A stretch of 64,000 nt of DNA from Cutaneotrichosporon cavernicola. Its lineage: Eukaryota; Basidiomycota; Tremellomycetes; Trichosporonales; Trichosporonaceae. Location of the stretch: contig NC_083393.1 of assembly GCF_030864355.1 (NCBI RefSeq), forward strand, positions 1,736,001 through 1,800,000, in the 5' to 3' direction. A program made the position numbers and the translations under genes. This document shows positions 10,600 to 21,345 of the stretch, piece after piece; within the stretch, counting starts at the first letter, position 1, and every line of letters starts with the position of its first letter. The notes beneath the pieces are model-generated. The model did not search any database. It had not been told where the DNA came from and saw only the letters and a list, made by a program, of their open reading frames with translations.

Positions 10600-12499
10600 A
10601 TGCCTGCCTCAACATCACAGGCTTCCAAGCCTCGCCTCTACATCCTCGACTACGGAGCTGGAAATGTCCGCAGGTTAGCTTTCAGGTCTAGATGAGATAG
10701 CTGACGGCAGTCTCGCCAACTCGATCAGCCGGCTCGGATACGAGTTCGAGTGGATCAAGGACGAGTCGGACTTTGACAAGGCCGACGTGAGTTCCGTTCT
10801 CAACAACAGACCCAGCTGGGCCGTATTCTCCTTCAGCTGACGACAGAAACTCCTCTTCCCCGGCGTCGGCGCGTTTCAGCAGGCCGCGGGCATGCTCAAG
10901 ACGTCGGGCATGATGGAGTCGCTGCTCAAGTACGTGCGCTCCGGCAAGCCGTACTTTGGCATCTGCATTGGCATGCAGGTTCTCTTTGAGGGCTCGTCCG
11001 AGGCCCACGGTGCAAAGGGTCTCGGTGTGATTCCCTACCCGATCTCCAAGTTCAACGCGGCCGATGGCGGCAAGAAGAGCGTCCCGCACATGGGGTGGAA
11101 CGGGGCGTGGCGCGCGCACGAGTCCGACAAGCCGGCTGGTGACGCCAGCGAACTCCTACTCACTGGTGAGGACTACTACTTTGTCCACTCGTACGCCGCC
11201 CTCCTGGGCCACAGCACGCCCGAGGCAGAGGCGACCCTCAAGGACTTTGCGTACACGGTCTCGCGGTACGGGAGTGAGCAGTTTGTGTCATCGGTGCGCC
11301 GTGGCAACATCTTTGGCACGCAGTTCCACCCCGAAAAGTCGGGTCCTGCTGGTCTCGACCTCCTCCAGCGCTGGCTCAGCGCGCCTGTTGAGGCCCTCTC
11401 TGCCCCTCCCCACCCGCTCACGACTCGCGACGACGGTGCATGGATCGACCAGGACCCTCGTCCCACTCGCGCAGCCTCGAGCGGCCTCACAAGCCGTATC
11501 GTCGCATGCCTGGACGTGCGGTCAAACGACAATGGCGACTTGGTTGTTACCAAGGGCGACCAATACGATGTGCGCGAGAAGGAGGAGGGCGGCAACGTTC
11601 GTAACCTCGGCAAGCCTGTCGAGCTCTCGCGCAAATACTACGAGAGCGGCGCGGACGAGATCTGTTTCCTGAACATTACGAGTTTCCGCTCGAGCGCACT
11701 CCAGGACCAGCCGATGCTCGAGGTCGTTCGCTCGTCCGCCGAGACCGTCTTTGTTCCCCTCACCGTAGGCGGCGGTATCAAGGACACGGTCGACCCTGAC
11801 GGGACGAAGCGTTCGGCGCTCGAGGTTGCCGGCGCCTACTTCCGCGCCGGGGCGGACAAGGTGTCTATTGGTTCCGAGGCCGTCCTGAACGTCGAGGACC
11901 TGCTCGCCCGTGAGGCGCGGGGAGAGGAGCCTCTTACTGGCAAGACGGGGATTGAAACAATTGCCAACGCGTACGGCGCCCAGGCCGTCGTCGTTTCCAT
12001 CGACCCCAAGCGGGTATACTACGACACGACGGAGCCCAACTGGATCGACGCTGTTCCCGAGGCGCACCGCCCCACCTTGATCACGGGCGAGACGAGTACG
12101 ACCCGCACCAAGCCCGACGAGGTTGGCAAGGCTTGGTGGTACCAGTGCACGATTAGCGGTGGACGCGCCGTGCGCGACGTTGACGTTGTTCAGCTCGCGC
12201 GTGGCGTTGAGCGCCTTGGAGCCGGCGAGATCCTGCTCAACTCGGTCGACCGCGATGGGTCGGGTAAGGGCTTCGACCTCGACCTTATCCGGCAGGTACG
12301 TGATGCCGTTTCCATCCCCGTCGTCGCGTCTTCGGGAGCCGGAAACGCTGCCGACTTTGAGGAGGTGTTTGAGAAGACCGGGTGCGAGGCCGCACTTGCA
12401 GCCGGTATCTTCCACCGTGGCGAGGTAGGGATCGACGAGGTGAAAGCCGACCTCGAGAGCCACGGGCTTCCTGTGCGCCGCACTGCGCTCGCTGTGTAA
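10600..12499 (+). CDS. HIS7: Imidazole glycerol phosphate synthase (HisH-HisF fusion)
   Basis: Exons 10600-10673, 10711-10786 and 10847-12499 give 600 residues, a little longer than yeast His7 (552). The N-terminal half is a class I glutamine amidotransferase (HisH): nucleophile Cys in GICIGMQVLF near residue 90 and the His-Glu pair in FHPEKSG near 211. The C-terminal half is the HisF cyclase, a TIM barrel starting at SRIVACLDVR near 267, with phosphate-binding PLTVGGGI and VVASSGAGN. The enzyme turns PRFAR plus glutamine-derived ammonia into IGP and AICAR, the fifth step of histidine synthesis, in the cytosol. Upstream TGACTC motifs suggest general amino-acid control. A linker of about 50 residues (rich in Thr, Arg, Asp) separates the two domains. 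HIS3, a later step of the pathway, lies 14 kb downstream. Introns are 37 and 60 bases. Confidence 0.97.
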
Positions 12500-12735
12500 T
12501 AGACTAGACTGCATGCAGGGATACCAGGGCTTGGATTGTCCACCAGTCCACCACTAAACCACACCGGGGTAGAGGTATGAGGTATGATGCTCTCTGGGCC
12601 CAGCTGCGATTCAGCGACATGAAAGAGCGGCTGCGATTCAGATGACCTGGATGTAGCAGCGGCTCTCCACTAGCGTACATGCAACAAGCTACTGTATACT
12701 GTACTGTAGCTATACTAAGCACCTTCTTTCCTTGG

Positions 12736-13990
12736 TTACACCGCGGGCGATCCCCGGTCGACAGCCGCGCGGACCTCGGACACGCGCGCCCGCATGCCCA
12801 GCACCGTATTCGGCGCGATGCGCATAACCGTGTCGAGGATGAACCGCACACGGCGGTTCACGCGCGCCATCTTGACCTTATTCGCCTCCATTGCCTCCTT
12901 AAGTTCGGCAAAGGTGCGCAGATCGCGCGCAAAAGTGTATGTGGGCAGGTTTTCTGCGTCAATCTGGCCCGCAGCGACACTCCACGCAGCCATGATGACG
13001 AGGTCGAGCGTCGCGTTCCACACGTACTCTTCTACATCCGCCACGCCCCCCGGAACAGATCGTAGCTCGCGCGTAGCGAAGCGGCGGACGAGTGCTTCAG
13101 CCTCTGCCACCGGCCGGCCGTCGGGATCACGTAAGAGGAGACCAAGGTCGTGTGCCGTCTTGTGGATCCACGAGTCACCCTCGCTCATGATCAACACCTG
13201 GAGGTATGAGGAGAGGAGGTGTGGCTGGTTTTGTGGGAGTAGCGCATTATCAATCGCGAGTTTGAGCTGCGGTTAGCTAGTTTTCAGTTCCCAAACAACT
13301 CACATTTGCACGTAGCATCTTGAGCATGTTCTGTACCTCCTTTTTCTTAAAGTCGTCCTCGTCGAGATGGTTAACGTATCGGCTAAACGCACCGACGATC
13401 AAAATCAACACGTCGCGATGACTCGGTCCAATTCTCGCCGCGTAGACGATTGGAAACTCGCTCGCATTCTTCTGCAATAGCAGTGGGAACGCGTGGTCAC
13501 GGACACGCGCGATAAAGTCGAGATCCTTGTTATCAATCGCCTTGTACAATTCATACGCTTCTGGTGGGCGTACGAATGGAGCAGTCTTGTGCCCCTCTTC
13601 GACATTTACGTCGTTGACCTTTTTGGCCCACGTGCCCATCTCTTCGCGGGCGGCAATGCGCTCAATCGTAAACTGGGCGTCTTGCAGCGCTTCGGCAAGC
13701 TCGCGCTCGCGTTTCCGCTGGGTTGTCTGCCGGTCTAGTTCGAGCTCACTCTGCGCTGCACCCTCCTTCTCGAATACGGTTGAGGGGGGAAGAGGCTGTA
13801 GGAGGACCGGCTGGCGGGCCGCCGCCTCACGCAGTGGTGAGGGGGAGCGAGCGGACCCGAGTTGGGCGGCCGGGGGAGAAAGTGTGGGCCCCGAAGATGG
13901 GCCAGAATCGGCACGCACGCGTCCCTTGCTGGTGCCACACGACGGTGTGTGGTCCAGTGACTCGATAACGTGCGAGTAGTTGTAAGCCAT
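12736..13990 (-). CDS. Conserved fungal protein, ankyrin-like region
   Basis: Two exons (13304-13990 and 12736-13266, intron 37 bases with CTAACCGCAG end) encode 405 residues. Residues 1-75 are low-complexity, rich in Ser, Pro and Ala. Residues 75-120 are charged and probably coiled (many Glu, Arg, Gln). From about 130 the chain is helical and resembles ankyrin-like repeats: ELYKAIDNKDLDFIARVRD, then FPIVYAARIGPSHRDVLILI, then a long helical tail. I recall such sequences as hypothetical proteins of basidiomycetes with no known function. There is no signal peptide or membrane segment. It is divergent from the EFM6-like gene. Confidence 0.85.
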
Positions 13991-14425
13991 GGTGGTTGAG
14001 TGGTTGAGTGGTTGAGTGGTAGTTGTTTGTTGGGTGGCCAAACTATGACGACGATGGGAGGGAAGGCAAGTTGAGTGGTAATTCAGGCACGAGTTATGAC
14101 TGTGGGGTTTTGGACCTGGAAAGCGCTCTTCGCTTGTTCCTTTACAACGGGCGCGGGTCACCCTCCCCCCCCCCCCGAATTGCCCAAAACGCGTCTCATC
14201 ACTACGCGTCAACATTTTATCATCCACCATCACCATCACAACCTCTCTGTTCCAATGTCATTCACTCCAGTACTCATCTACATCTGAATCATTAGAGATA
14301 CACAAACAATGGCCTGCGCACAACCCACGCCACCGGTCTATTCTCGGCACCCGCCACGTGGGAAGAGTTGAGCGACGACGAAAGTGCGTCGCCGCCGCCA
14401 ACTTTCTCGCCACCACCCACATCAG
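13991..14425. other. Divergent promoter region with a C-tract
   Basis: Between the ankyrin-like gene (minus) and the methyltransferase (plus). It contains GGTTGAGT tandem words just before the minus-strand start (13993-14014) and a 12-base C run at 14165-14176. A short ATG frame at 14309 ends after 20 codons and may be an upstream ORF. A second frame (reading TWEELSDDESAS) between 14355 and 14455 looks protein-like but has no usable ATG, so part of exon 1 of the next gene could lie here. Confidence 0.35.
14165..14176. repeat. Homopolymer C12 tract
   Basis: Twelve consecutive C residues in the divergent promoter region. Such runs are length-variable in replication and sequencing, so the exact number may not be reliable. 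Confidence 0.8.
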
Positions 14426-15291
14426 ATGGGCGACACACTGCGCTCGCGTTCCGCGTCGCTTAGTTCGGTTGGCTCAGCTGCTCTTCCCACGTTTGAAGGT
14501 ATCGTCTCCCAGCGCCCACCAACGACCAAGGTCGATGACGAAACGGCCATCGCCGTCCTCGGAACAAACGGGGTACGACTCAAGGTCGACGCTGGGCCTG
14601 GGTGCGGCGGAATAGCATGGCCTTCTGGCGAGGTGAGCAATCCCGCAGATCATAAGATGAAGAGAAGCACAAGCACAAGCTCATGCTAGGTCCTGACGGC
14701 GTACCTCGCGCACAGGCAGGCTAGTGCGCCCGAGCACCTCCGTGGCAAAAAGGTGCTCGAGCTCGGTAGTGGAACTGGGCTCGTCGGTATCGCCGCTGCT
14801 CTCCTCGAGCAGAGCGCCGAGGTGTGGGTTACCGACCAGGCGGTGCTCCTGGACCTCATGCTGGTCAATGCGGCGCTTAATGTCAAGGGCGGTAACCTGC
14901 ATGTCGCCGAGCTCAACTGGGGTGAGGAGATCAAGACTGTCCCGACCGACGTGGATGTCATCCTCGCCGCCGACTGCGTCTACTTTGAGGTGAGCTAACC
15001 ACCTATCAGTAAGCTGACGCTAGCCGGCCTTTCCCCTGCTAGTCAAGACGCTATGCGACCTCGCGCCTTTTGGCAAGGAGATTGAGATTCTCTTCTGCTG
15101 GAAGAAGCGCAGAAAGGTGCGTCGACTGGGTCGAAGGATTGCGCATGATTGAGTACTGACGACAGGCCGACAAGCGCTTCTTCATGATGCTCAAGAAGCA
15201 CTTTGACTCGGAGCCGGTTCTCGACGACCCAGAGCGCGAGAGGTATAACCGCGAGGGCGTGAGGCTCCTGCGTCTCCGCCGACGTCGATAG
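14426..15291 (+). CDS. EFM6: Class I SAM-dependent protein-lysine methyltransferase, EFM6-like
   Basis: Exons 14426-14632, 14690-14989, 15024-15116 and 15166-15291 join in frame to about 241 residues. It belongs to the METTL21/EFM seven-beta-strand family. An N-terminal DDETAIAVLGTNG is followed by DAGPGCGGIAWPSGE, which resembles yeast Efm6 (YNL024C), the methylase of elongation factor eEF1A Lys390. SAM-binding motif I is VLELGSGTGLVGIAAA near residue 90; an acidic motif II is in WVTDQAV; motif IV is VILAADCVYFEPAFP, a variant of the family DxxY signature. The C-terminus ends in a basic LLRLRRRR. The first ATG of the frame is used; an upstream exon is possible because a coding-like frame precedes it. 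Efm6 identity is by motif memory, so the target is an inference. Confidence 0.8.
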
Positions 15292-16212
15292 AGACGCATT
15301 GTGGCGGGTTGTGCGTTCTGGCAGTAGTTTTGCCTGATACCAAAGCAGCCGCCAGTGGTGTGAGATTACATGTGGGCATGCACGGATGCAATGTTCTACA
15401 TGTTCTGGAGAGATTGTGTCATTATCACGGGGCGCCGGATGTGCTGGCTTGGCGCGTGCGACATGAGCAGCGTGACGCCGTAGGTCGCGTGATAAACAAA
15501 AGTCAGCCGCGCTTGGTCGTCACGTCACAGCCGCAGCACGCGCGGAAGTCACGGCGCGTGAGCGTGTGACACCCCTTTGACCTGTGGCGAGTGATCGTGT
15601 CCCCTCGTACTTGTCCACTCGAAATGGAACACACCCCGCCGGAATGTACACTACACTGAACAGCTGACCTGGCCTGGGTCATATACATTGTAATCGGCGT
15701 ATCGAGCCCTGGCACAATTGACACTGGACAATGTGGCGGAGGGGATGAAGCTGATCGAGTGGGATGTGATGTGACATGAAACGGCTGCTGCAAAGTAGAG
15801 ACGGGATGGAACTCGTTTTGTGGCTGGTCAAGCGGGGAGTAATGAGCATTCAATACAGGGTGGGAGATTGACAGATTGACACCTTATTGCAATGACATTA
15901 GCCATTTTAATAAAATGGAATCATATCGGCATGAGCAGCCATGACTGCTCCTATGACGTCTGGCCCTCTGCATCTTGCTAGTGAGGGTGATTGAGAGACG
16001 AGTGCGTGAATGGGATGGGATGGACAAGTGCTGGCAACAAGTTGGGGGGGGGGGGGGGGGTTTGGGGTGGAGCCGATTCAGCATTCCTCAATTAGCCCCT
16101 CGCGTTCCTTTGCGACGGAAGGTACAAAAGGTACACAACGCGATCTACATCAAGACTTGTTTTAAATGCTCATTCTCTGTCATCCTCTCTCACTTGTTAC
16201 AAACACTTTAAC
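15292..16212. other. Gene-free stretch
   Basis: About 920 bases with no convincing gene. Notable parts are a 17-base G run at 16044-16060 and an A/T-rich patch around 15885-15915. The right end may hold the leader of the weak ORF that follows. Confidence 0.4.
16044..16060. repeat. Homopolymer G17 tract
   Basis: Seventeen G residues in a row within intergenic DNA. The length is probably polymorphic. Confidence 0.8.
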
Positions 16213-16914
16213 ATGACTCTAGTCTGTTCATCACACACCGACATTGATCCAAACATCCCACGCCGCACAATCCCAATCCCACCCCCCCTCCCACTCCCCC
16301 TCCCACTCCCACTCCCACTCGCAACAGAGATAACACCCATGTGTTCCGCCGACTCAACTTGCCCAACCTACCCCGCCTACCCCGCCTACCCCTCCTCGGT
16401 CCCCATGCGCAGGAGTTACGCCAACATGGGCGTTGCGCGTCCCGCCCCCTCCCTCTCCATCTCCCGGACATGTGAGGTGTCCATGGCACTCGCACCCTCG
16501 ATGGCCCCCACAAGTTGTGCAATGCAACGTTGTCCCAGTTCATATGGCGTCGACGGTAACCCGTACGCCAATCACCAACTTGCGACTACGCCACCATGTA
16601 CCCCACTGAGCCGTACCCCATTAGGTGCACTTCCCACAAACGTCGCAGCGCAGAAGCTAGTGAGTTCCAAGTCGCCGGTTGTTGATCGCGTGCCTGGAAT
16701 CCGGTTCCTTTTTCCGGCTCCACGCTTGCTCGATTCCGCTGACCCAAGATTCGGAATGCCACCCCGTCCCAGCCACGGCCATGTATTGCGCCTACAGATC
16801 TCGTGTAGAAGCTTCGAGTTGAGGCCTCGACCTCGCTCGGACAAAGCGGACAAAGCGGACAAAGACGAAGAGCGGAACGAAGGAGAACAAGGCGGTGCGA
16901 CGGACGATCAGTAA
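16213..16914 (+). CDS. Uncertain ORF with low-complexity sequence
   Basis: An ATG-started, uninterrupted frame of 233 codons. It has a Pro-Leu alternating run (residues about 20-36), Tyr-Pro-Ala repeats, and a charged tail with Asp-Lys-Ala repeats ending EGEQGGATDDQ. It has no domain I recognise, no introns (unusual here) and overlaps open frames on the other strand, so it may be a spurious frame in simple-sequence DNA or part of a noncoding transcript. Confidence 0.3.
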   Translation: MTLVCSSHTDIDPNIPRRTIPIPPPLPLPLPLPLPLATEITPMCSADSTCPTYPAYPAYPSSVPMRRSYANMGVARPAPSLSISRTCEVSMALAPSMAPTSCAMQRCPSSYGVDGNPYANHQLATTPPCTPLSRTPLGALPTNVAAQKLVSSKSPVVDRVPGIRFLFPAPRLLDSADPRFGMPPRPSHGHVLRLQISCRSFELRPRPRSDKADKADKDEERNEGEQGGATDDQ

Positions 16915-17491
16915 ACAATCGTCATCAGCCAAGCACAAACCAAACAACCAAATTATACTTTCCAACCCTCATCGCCTACCGAGCTGGTCTCGGATACACA
17001 TACACACGACACAGCTGAGCTGTACGCGCGCCAGAGCTGTACGCGAGCCTGATGGCTGTACACACTACGACCAACCATGACCGACGCCCCATGACAAACG
17101 CCCCATGACAAACGACTCACAACCGACTGTTTCTTCTGCCCATGACAATACACCCCATACCCTCTGTATCCCTAGCTTTGCATGAATCATCTCGGCCTGT
17201 CTGCCTGTCTGCCTGTCTGCTGGTCTCTGGTGAATCACTCATTCTTATTTTCACCCAACTCTAGAGTCTACGCGGTGGAATACAAGCTGGCATGGCTCTC
17301 GACCCAATCCAAGCCAGTCCATTACATGACAATGACATCCGGGCCGACAGGGGTACCACTATTTCCCGAGGCTGCGGCTGTTCAGCCGTCAACGTCAGCG
17401 TCAGTGTCAGCTGCCAGCACGTGCACAACAAGTACATGACTCGGCCAAACCAAGCCCTGCTACAACGTTCCAATCGGTCTAGTCTCTATGC
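16915..17491. other. Gene-free stretch
   Basis: About 580 bases between the uncertain ORF and the 3' end of the kinase gene. Short direct repeats occur (CTGTCTGCC at 17197-17222; GCCCCATGACAAAC twice at 17086-17114). No gene or RNA structure recognised. Confidence 0.4.
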
Positions 17492-18452
17492 CTATGCGAT
17501 TGCCAGCTTGGGGCAGTCTGCTGGCGCAATCACGTCCGTTGGTTGGAAACGGCAACCCGCAATCGTATCACCATTAACCATATCCACAGCCTCGACACGA
17601 ATTCTGGCCGACTCGTCATCTGCCACAATCCCCGCCGCGAGATTACGCTTGAGGGTGCGACGGAGGCAGATGTCGCGCGGGACCTCGACCCACACGCGCA
17701 GATCCATAGCAGCCGCGGCATCGCGCCACCCCTCCGCATCGTACAATGTGTACAGGCCCTCGATGACGACGATGCGGTGGTACGGCTCAATCGGTGAGGG
17801 TGACGGCGCGGGATCCTTGACCGAGTGGTCGAATGTCGGGAATGGCAGGGGGGTGGATACGGCGGTCGTCGGCTGCCGAAGCGCGTGCACAAACGCCGTG
17901 TATCCCGACTTGTCAAAGGTGTGTGCTGCGCCCTGTAGTTAGTGACAGACATGTGTGTGGGCGAGTGGAGTCAGAGTCGGAGTCGGGGGTTGGAGCGTCG
18001 CACGACTCAGCGCAGACCGACTCACTCGCCACCAGTGCGCGTCCTCGGGGTCAGAAGACGCGTCGAGCTGCGCACGTGAGTAGTGCCACCCGTCGAGGCC
18101 GACACAGACGGCGGGCGCGGGTGACTGCCCAACGAGCTCGTTGACGCGTTCAACAAGGGGGTGAGCGAGGGTACTCTTGCCAGATCCTGGGCGCCTGGCG
18201 TCAGCTGAGTGTTCTGAAGCACTTTGTTCTGGTCCTCTGCAGCTGAATATACGCACCCAGCAATGGCGACGAGGAGGCGCGAGCCAGTCGCGCCCGGTGG
18301 TAGACTGGCGTCAGCTCATCATCAACCTAGCCAGGCATTGTTCTCCAAAGCCAAAGCCCTAGCCCACCGTCCAAGACTCACTCGGCATACGCGGCCACGA
18401 TGCGCTGTGAAAGCCGCTCGATCTCGGGATCGAGGCCCGGGGGACGAATCAT
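17492..18452 (-). CDS. P-loop kinase, uridine kinase/phosphoribulokinase-like
   Basis: Four exons (18382-18452, 18257-18304, 18026-18194, 17492-17932) give 242 residues. Walker A is IAGRPGSGKSTLAHPL near residue 38, created across a splice junction; the substrate-side motif GLDGWHYSRAQLD follows, and VVIEGLYTLYD gives the Walker B-like strand. A lid-type DICLRRTLKRNL with basic residues is near 190. This is the architecture of the small fungal PRK/uridine-kinase-like proteins related to yeast Yfh7 and bacterial nucleoside or pantothenate kinases. The exact substrate (nucleoside, pantothenate or sugar) cannot be read from the sequence. No targeting signal is seen. It is divergent from the next gene with 194 bases between starts. 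Introns end in GCTGACGCCAG and similar. Confidence 0.85.
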
Positions 18453-18646
18453 TGCATGCGTGAGCTATCAGTCGAGTTTGTTGTTATGGTATGGCCAGTT
18501 CGAACAGGTACAATAGATAGATCGGATAACGGCGTCCGATGGTGAGTTGCCCGGCTCATCTTCGGCTAAACTTGGCCAAAAGAAGTGTGTCTTTGTCTTC
18601 CCTGCATCGCCACCCAACATCCATCTTTCTCCTCATCAACATCAAC

Positions 18647-19676
18647 ATGGGCCTCGCGCAGAGCCAGCCCTCCAACACGCCGGACCGAGGGGCCGGCGTG
18701 GCGGCATACTTTCTTCCAGCACCGAGCGCACAGCTGACACACGACCACCCGCGCTCGGCCTCTATTGCGGCAGAGGTCGAGGCTGCGTTGGGGAGATTGC
18801 CACCGGATATCGTGCATCGCATCATGGATCTGGCCGGGATGTGGACCGTGTGTCGGAGGACCAACCGACGGCCGCTCGTCGTCCATGCTGGCGGGGCGGA
18901 GCATGGACTTGGAGGAACCGACTGGCGAACTGGACAAGAGGACGAGGCGGCCGGCCTTGTCGATGGGCCTGGAGACGTGTGGTATCTCGTCTCGGCGCCG
19001 GTCGGGTGTCTCGGAGAAGAAGACAAGGCAGGAAGGGGGAGGGAAGACTGGGACGCATCTGATGGCCCGGCCATCTTGGGGTCGGAGAGGGCGGCATGGC
19101 TCTCCGAAAGCCGGAAACAGAGGCTCGAACGGGATGTGATTGAACAAACAGAGGGAGAGGAAGAGGATCAGGATCAAGAATCAAACATCGAGCGACAATG
19201 CTGGTGGCTCCGTCGCATCGTGCTTGAAACCTTCTCGCGCGACCAGGGATGGACGGTCAACGACGACCACTACGGTGCGCCGCTCCGTGCGCCTCCCCGC
19301 CGGTGAAGCTAATGCAGGCACGTACGTGTGGTCGTATTCGTGGTTCGAGCTGGGTCTGTTGCGCGGCGGGCACGAGGTCGGGCCCCGGCATCTCGTACAG
19401 TTCAATGTTGTTGGTGAGTGTAGCTCTTGCAGTGGTCGACCAGGCAGGATGCGCTGACATCAGCCGGACAATACTTCAAAGTCCACCGCGTCGAGTTGGA
19501 CGGGACACATCCCCTCGTTCGGGCGGCACGCGATGGCGACCGCGTGGTAGTCTGGGTGCGCGCGATGGAGCCCGGGTGGCAGAACGTCGTCAAGTGAGCT
19601 ACTATGTACCAACAGCTGAACTGACCCCAGACGCGCAGCGCTTACGCTGCACGCGGCGCCCTTTGCTCCTCACTAG
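18647..19676 (+). CDS. Conserved basidiomycete protein with possible N-myristoylation
   Basis: Exons 18647-19274, 19318-19413, 19464-19593 and 19631-19676 sum to 299 residues. The start MGLAQS fits the MGxxxS/T myristoylation pattern. An F-box-like helix (LGRLPPDIVHRIMDLAGMW) lies near residue 50. The C-terminal half has the pattern SRDQGW...GTYVWSYSWFELGLLRGGHE, then ...VQFNV...VHRVELDG..., then VVVWVRAMEPGWQNVVKRAALTLH. This beta-rich module recurs in many hypothetical basidiomycete proteins, often with F-box or ankyrin regions, and no role is known. The last exon was chosen because it restores this motif; reading on without the final intron stops three codons later at 19597. A middle acidic/Gln-rich stretch is probably disordered. 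Confidence 0.8.
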
Positions 19677-19824
19677 CAGGACCGCACTCGATGCTTCATC
19701 TGTAACTGATCTGTTGTACTTGTCATCTTAAGAGGTGTCATGTTAATAATCTTACGTCTGAGCAACTCGTGGTTTCTGACTGGCGATACAACCACTAATG
19801 ACCTGTGCTATGCATGCAATAAAA

Positions 19825-21143
19825 CTACCCGGCGCGCTTAAACTTGGCCTCCTGCTTACGGTCCTTGGCAGCCTTGCGCTCCGAAGACTTGCGCTTCTCC
19901 TCCTTAGTGGTGTCGACAAAGCGGTAAACAGTGTTGGCAGGCTTGGCAAAGTTCGTAGGCTGAACAGGCGGGGTCCACTTGGGAATAGGCTTGCGCTCGG
20001 CCGCCTCAGCAGCCGCCTTGCGGTCCGCAATCACCTCGGCCTCGCTCTTGAACTGCCACGCCTCCATGACCATACCCTCGTACTTGGCCTGCTTGTGGAG
20101 GTCGCCGAACGCACCGCCGTGGCTCGTGCTGTGCTCCTTGATCCACTCTTCGTCCTGCTCAGCCTTGGTTGATGGGTGTGCGGCGCGCCCCTGCTCCTCG
20201 AATCGGCGCGACTCGAGTGACACCGTCTTGTTCTTCTTGGGCGATTGGACGTTCAAAAGTACCTCCATCCGGTTGTGGAATGCGTGTTGGAGAGGAAGAC
20301 CCTGGTGTCAGCCCGTCTTCAAGGAAGAGGTTGGGGGGGGCAAGGTGTCAGAAATCTAAGAGAGATTTGAAACCATGTGGGTGTCTTAAAGACTAATCGA
20401 TTCACTCATCACTGAAAGAGGAATTGGAAAGTGGTACTCACCTGTGATTCAAAGCAAAATGGGGCGAGACGTCGGCGAAAAAGAAAAGCGCACGCGTCAG
20501 CACAAGGCTCGAATCAACAAAGAAAAAAAAAAAGTTGTTCAGGAAGTGAAGAATGTTGTAACCACAGTGTTATACACATTGTGCGTCTTGTATAAAGAAT
20601 GTCATGTTCGTTTTGTCATCATGCAGTTGCCAAACTCACCTGGCGGACAAACTCGGCCTCGACCATCTTGAGCTTCTTGACAGCCTCAAGACGCGCTTTT
20701 GACACGTTGTGCTTCTCGGCAACCTGGCCGACGGTAGCCCCAGGCTGCAAGAGGTCCTCAGACAGCACGTCCATCAAGTCGTTGGAGAGGGGTGGTGGTG
20801 GCCGGAAGGAGGGGTTGGAAGGGTATGGCTGGGGTCAGCGACTGCCGTAAATCATAATCAGACGCACGATATTGCCGCCAATCCACTTGGCTGGCTGGCC
20901 GTCAGGCTGGACCCGGAACTGGTCGCCATAGCTCCGGAAGAAGCGCCAGATAGGAGGCACCTGGTCGGGCGTGACATCGTCCATGACACCGCCAATCGGG
21001 TTGCCGTCCGCGTCGAGCTCCTGCTCGTCCTCGTCGTTCCTCTTACGTGCGGGCGCAGCGTACCCCCTCCGCGCGGAGGCGGCTAGGGGCCGCGTGAGGT
21101 GAGGGAGGCGTGATGGGCCGGCGACGGCGGTGGTGAAGGACAT
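19825..21143 (-). CDS. Mitochondrial small-subunit ribosomal protein mS45 (Bot1-like)
   Basis: Exons 20868-21143, 20640-20828 and 19825-20301 give 313 residues. The N-terminus (MSFTTAVAGPSRLPHLTRPL, Arg/Ser/Ala-rich, few acidic) looks like a mitochondrial presequence. The core, PPIWRFFRSYGDQFRVQPDG then PAKWIGGN then PYPSNPSFRPPPPLSN, fits the Pfam family of eukaryotic mitochondrial regulator/Bot1 proteins, now assigned as mS45 of the 37S subunit (yeast Mrps35). The C-terminus is long, charged and Lys-rich (KAAKDRKQEAKFKRAG), typical of ribosomal extensions. The second intron is long (338 bases) and has an internal acceptor-donor junction at 20441/20442. It is divergent from uS8m, another 37S protein gene. 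Confidence 0.8.
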
Positions 21144-21345
21144 GGGAGATGGCGACTTTTGAACTAGTCTGGACTTTTGAACCGGCCAAAAGCCAAAGAT
21201 AGTAGAGGTCCCAAGTCGGACAGGTCCGGCGTTTCCGACAAAACCCACGAGATGTGGCACTTTTTTCCGATCCTCCGTCCCATCTTGGAGATTACAACCA
21301 CAAAGTCAAAGAGAATCACATCTACAGTCACAGACACAACCCGCA
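21144..21345. promoter_or_regulatory. Bidirectional promoter of two mitoribosomal genes
   Basis: Only 202 bases separate the start codons of mS45 (minus) and uS8m (plus), so both promoters must lie here. A 15-base direct repeat is visible: CTAGTCTGGACTTTTGAACCGG overlaps two copies of GACTTTTGAAC (21151-21161 and 21171-21181). Co-regulation is inferred. Confidence 0.6.
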
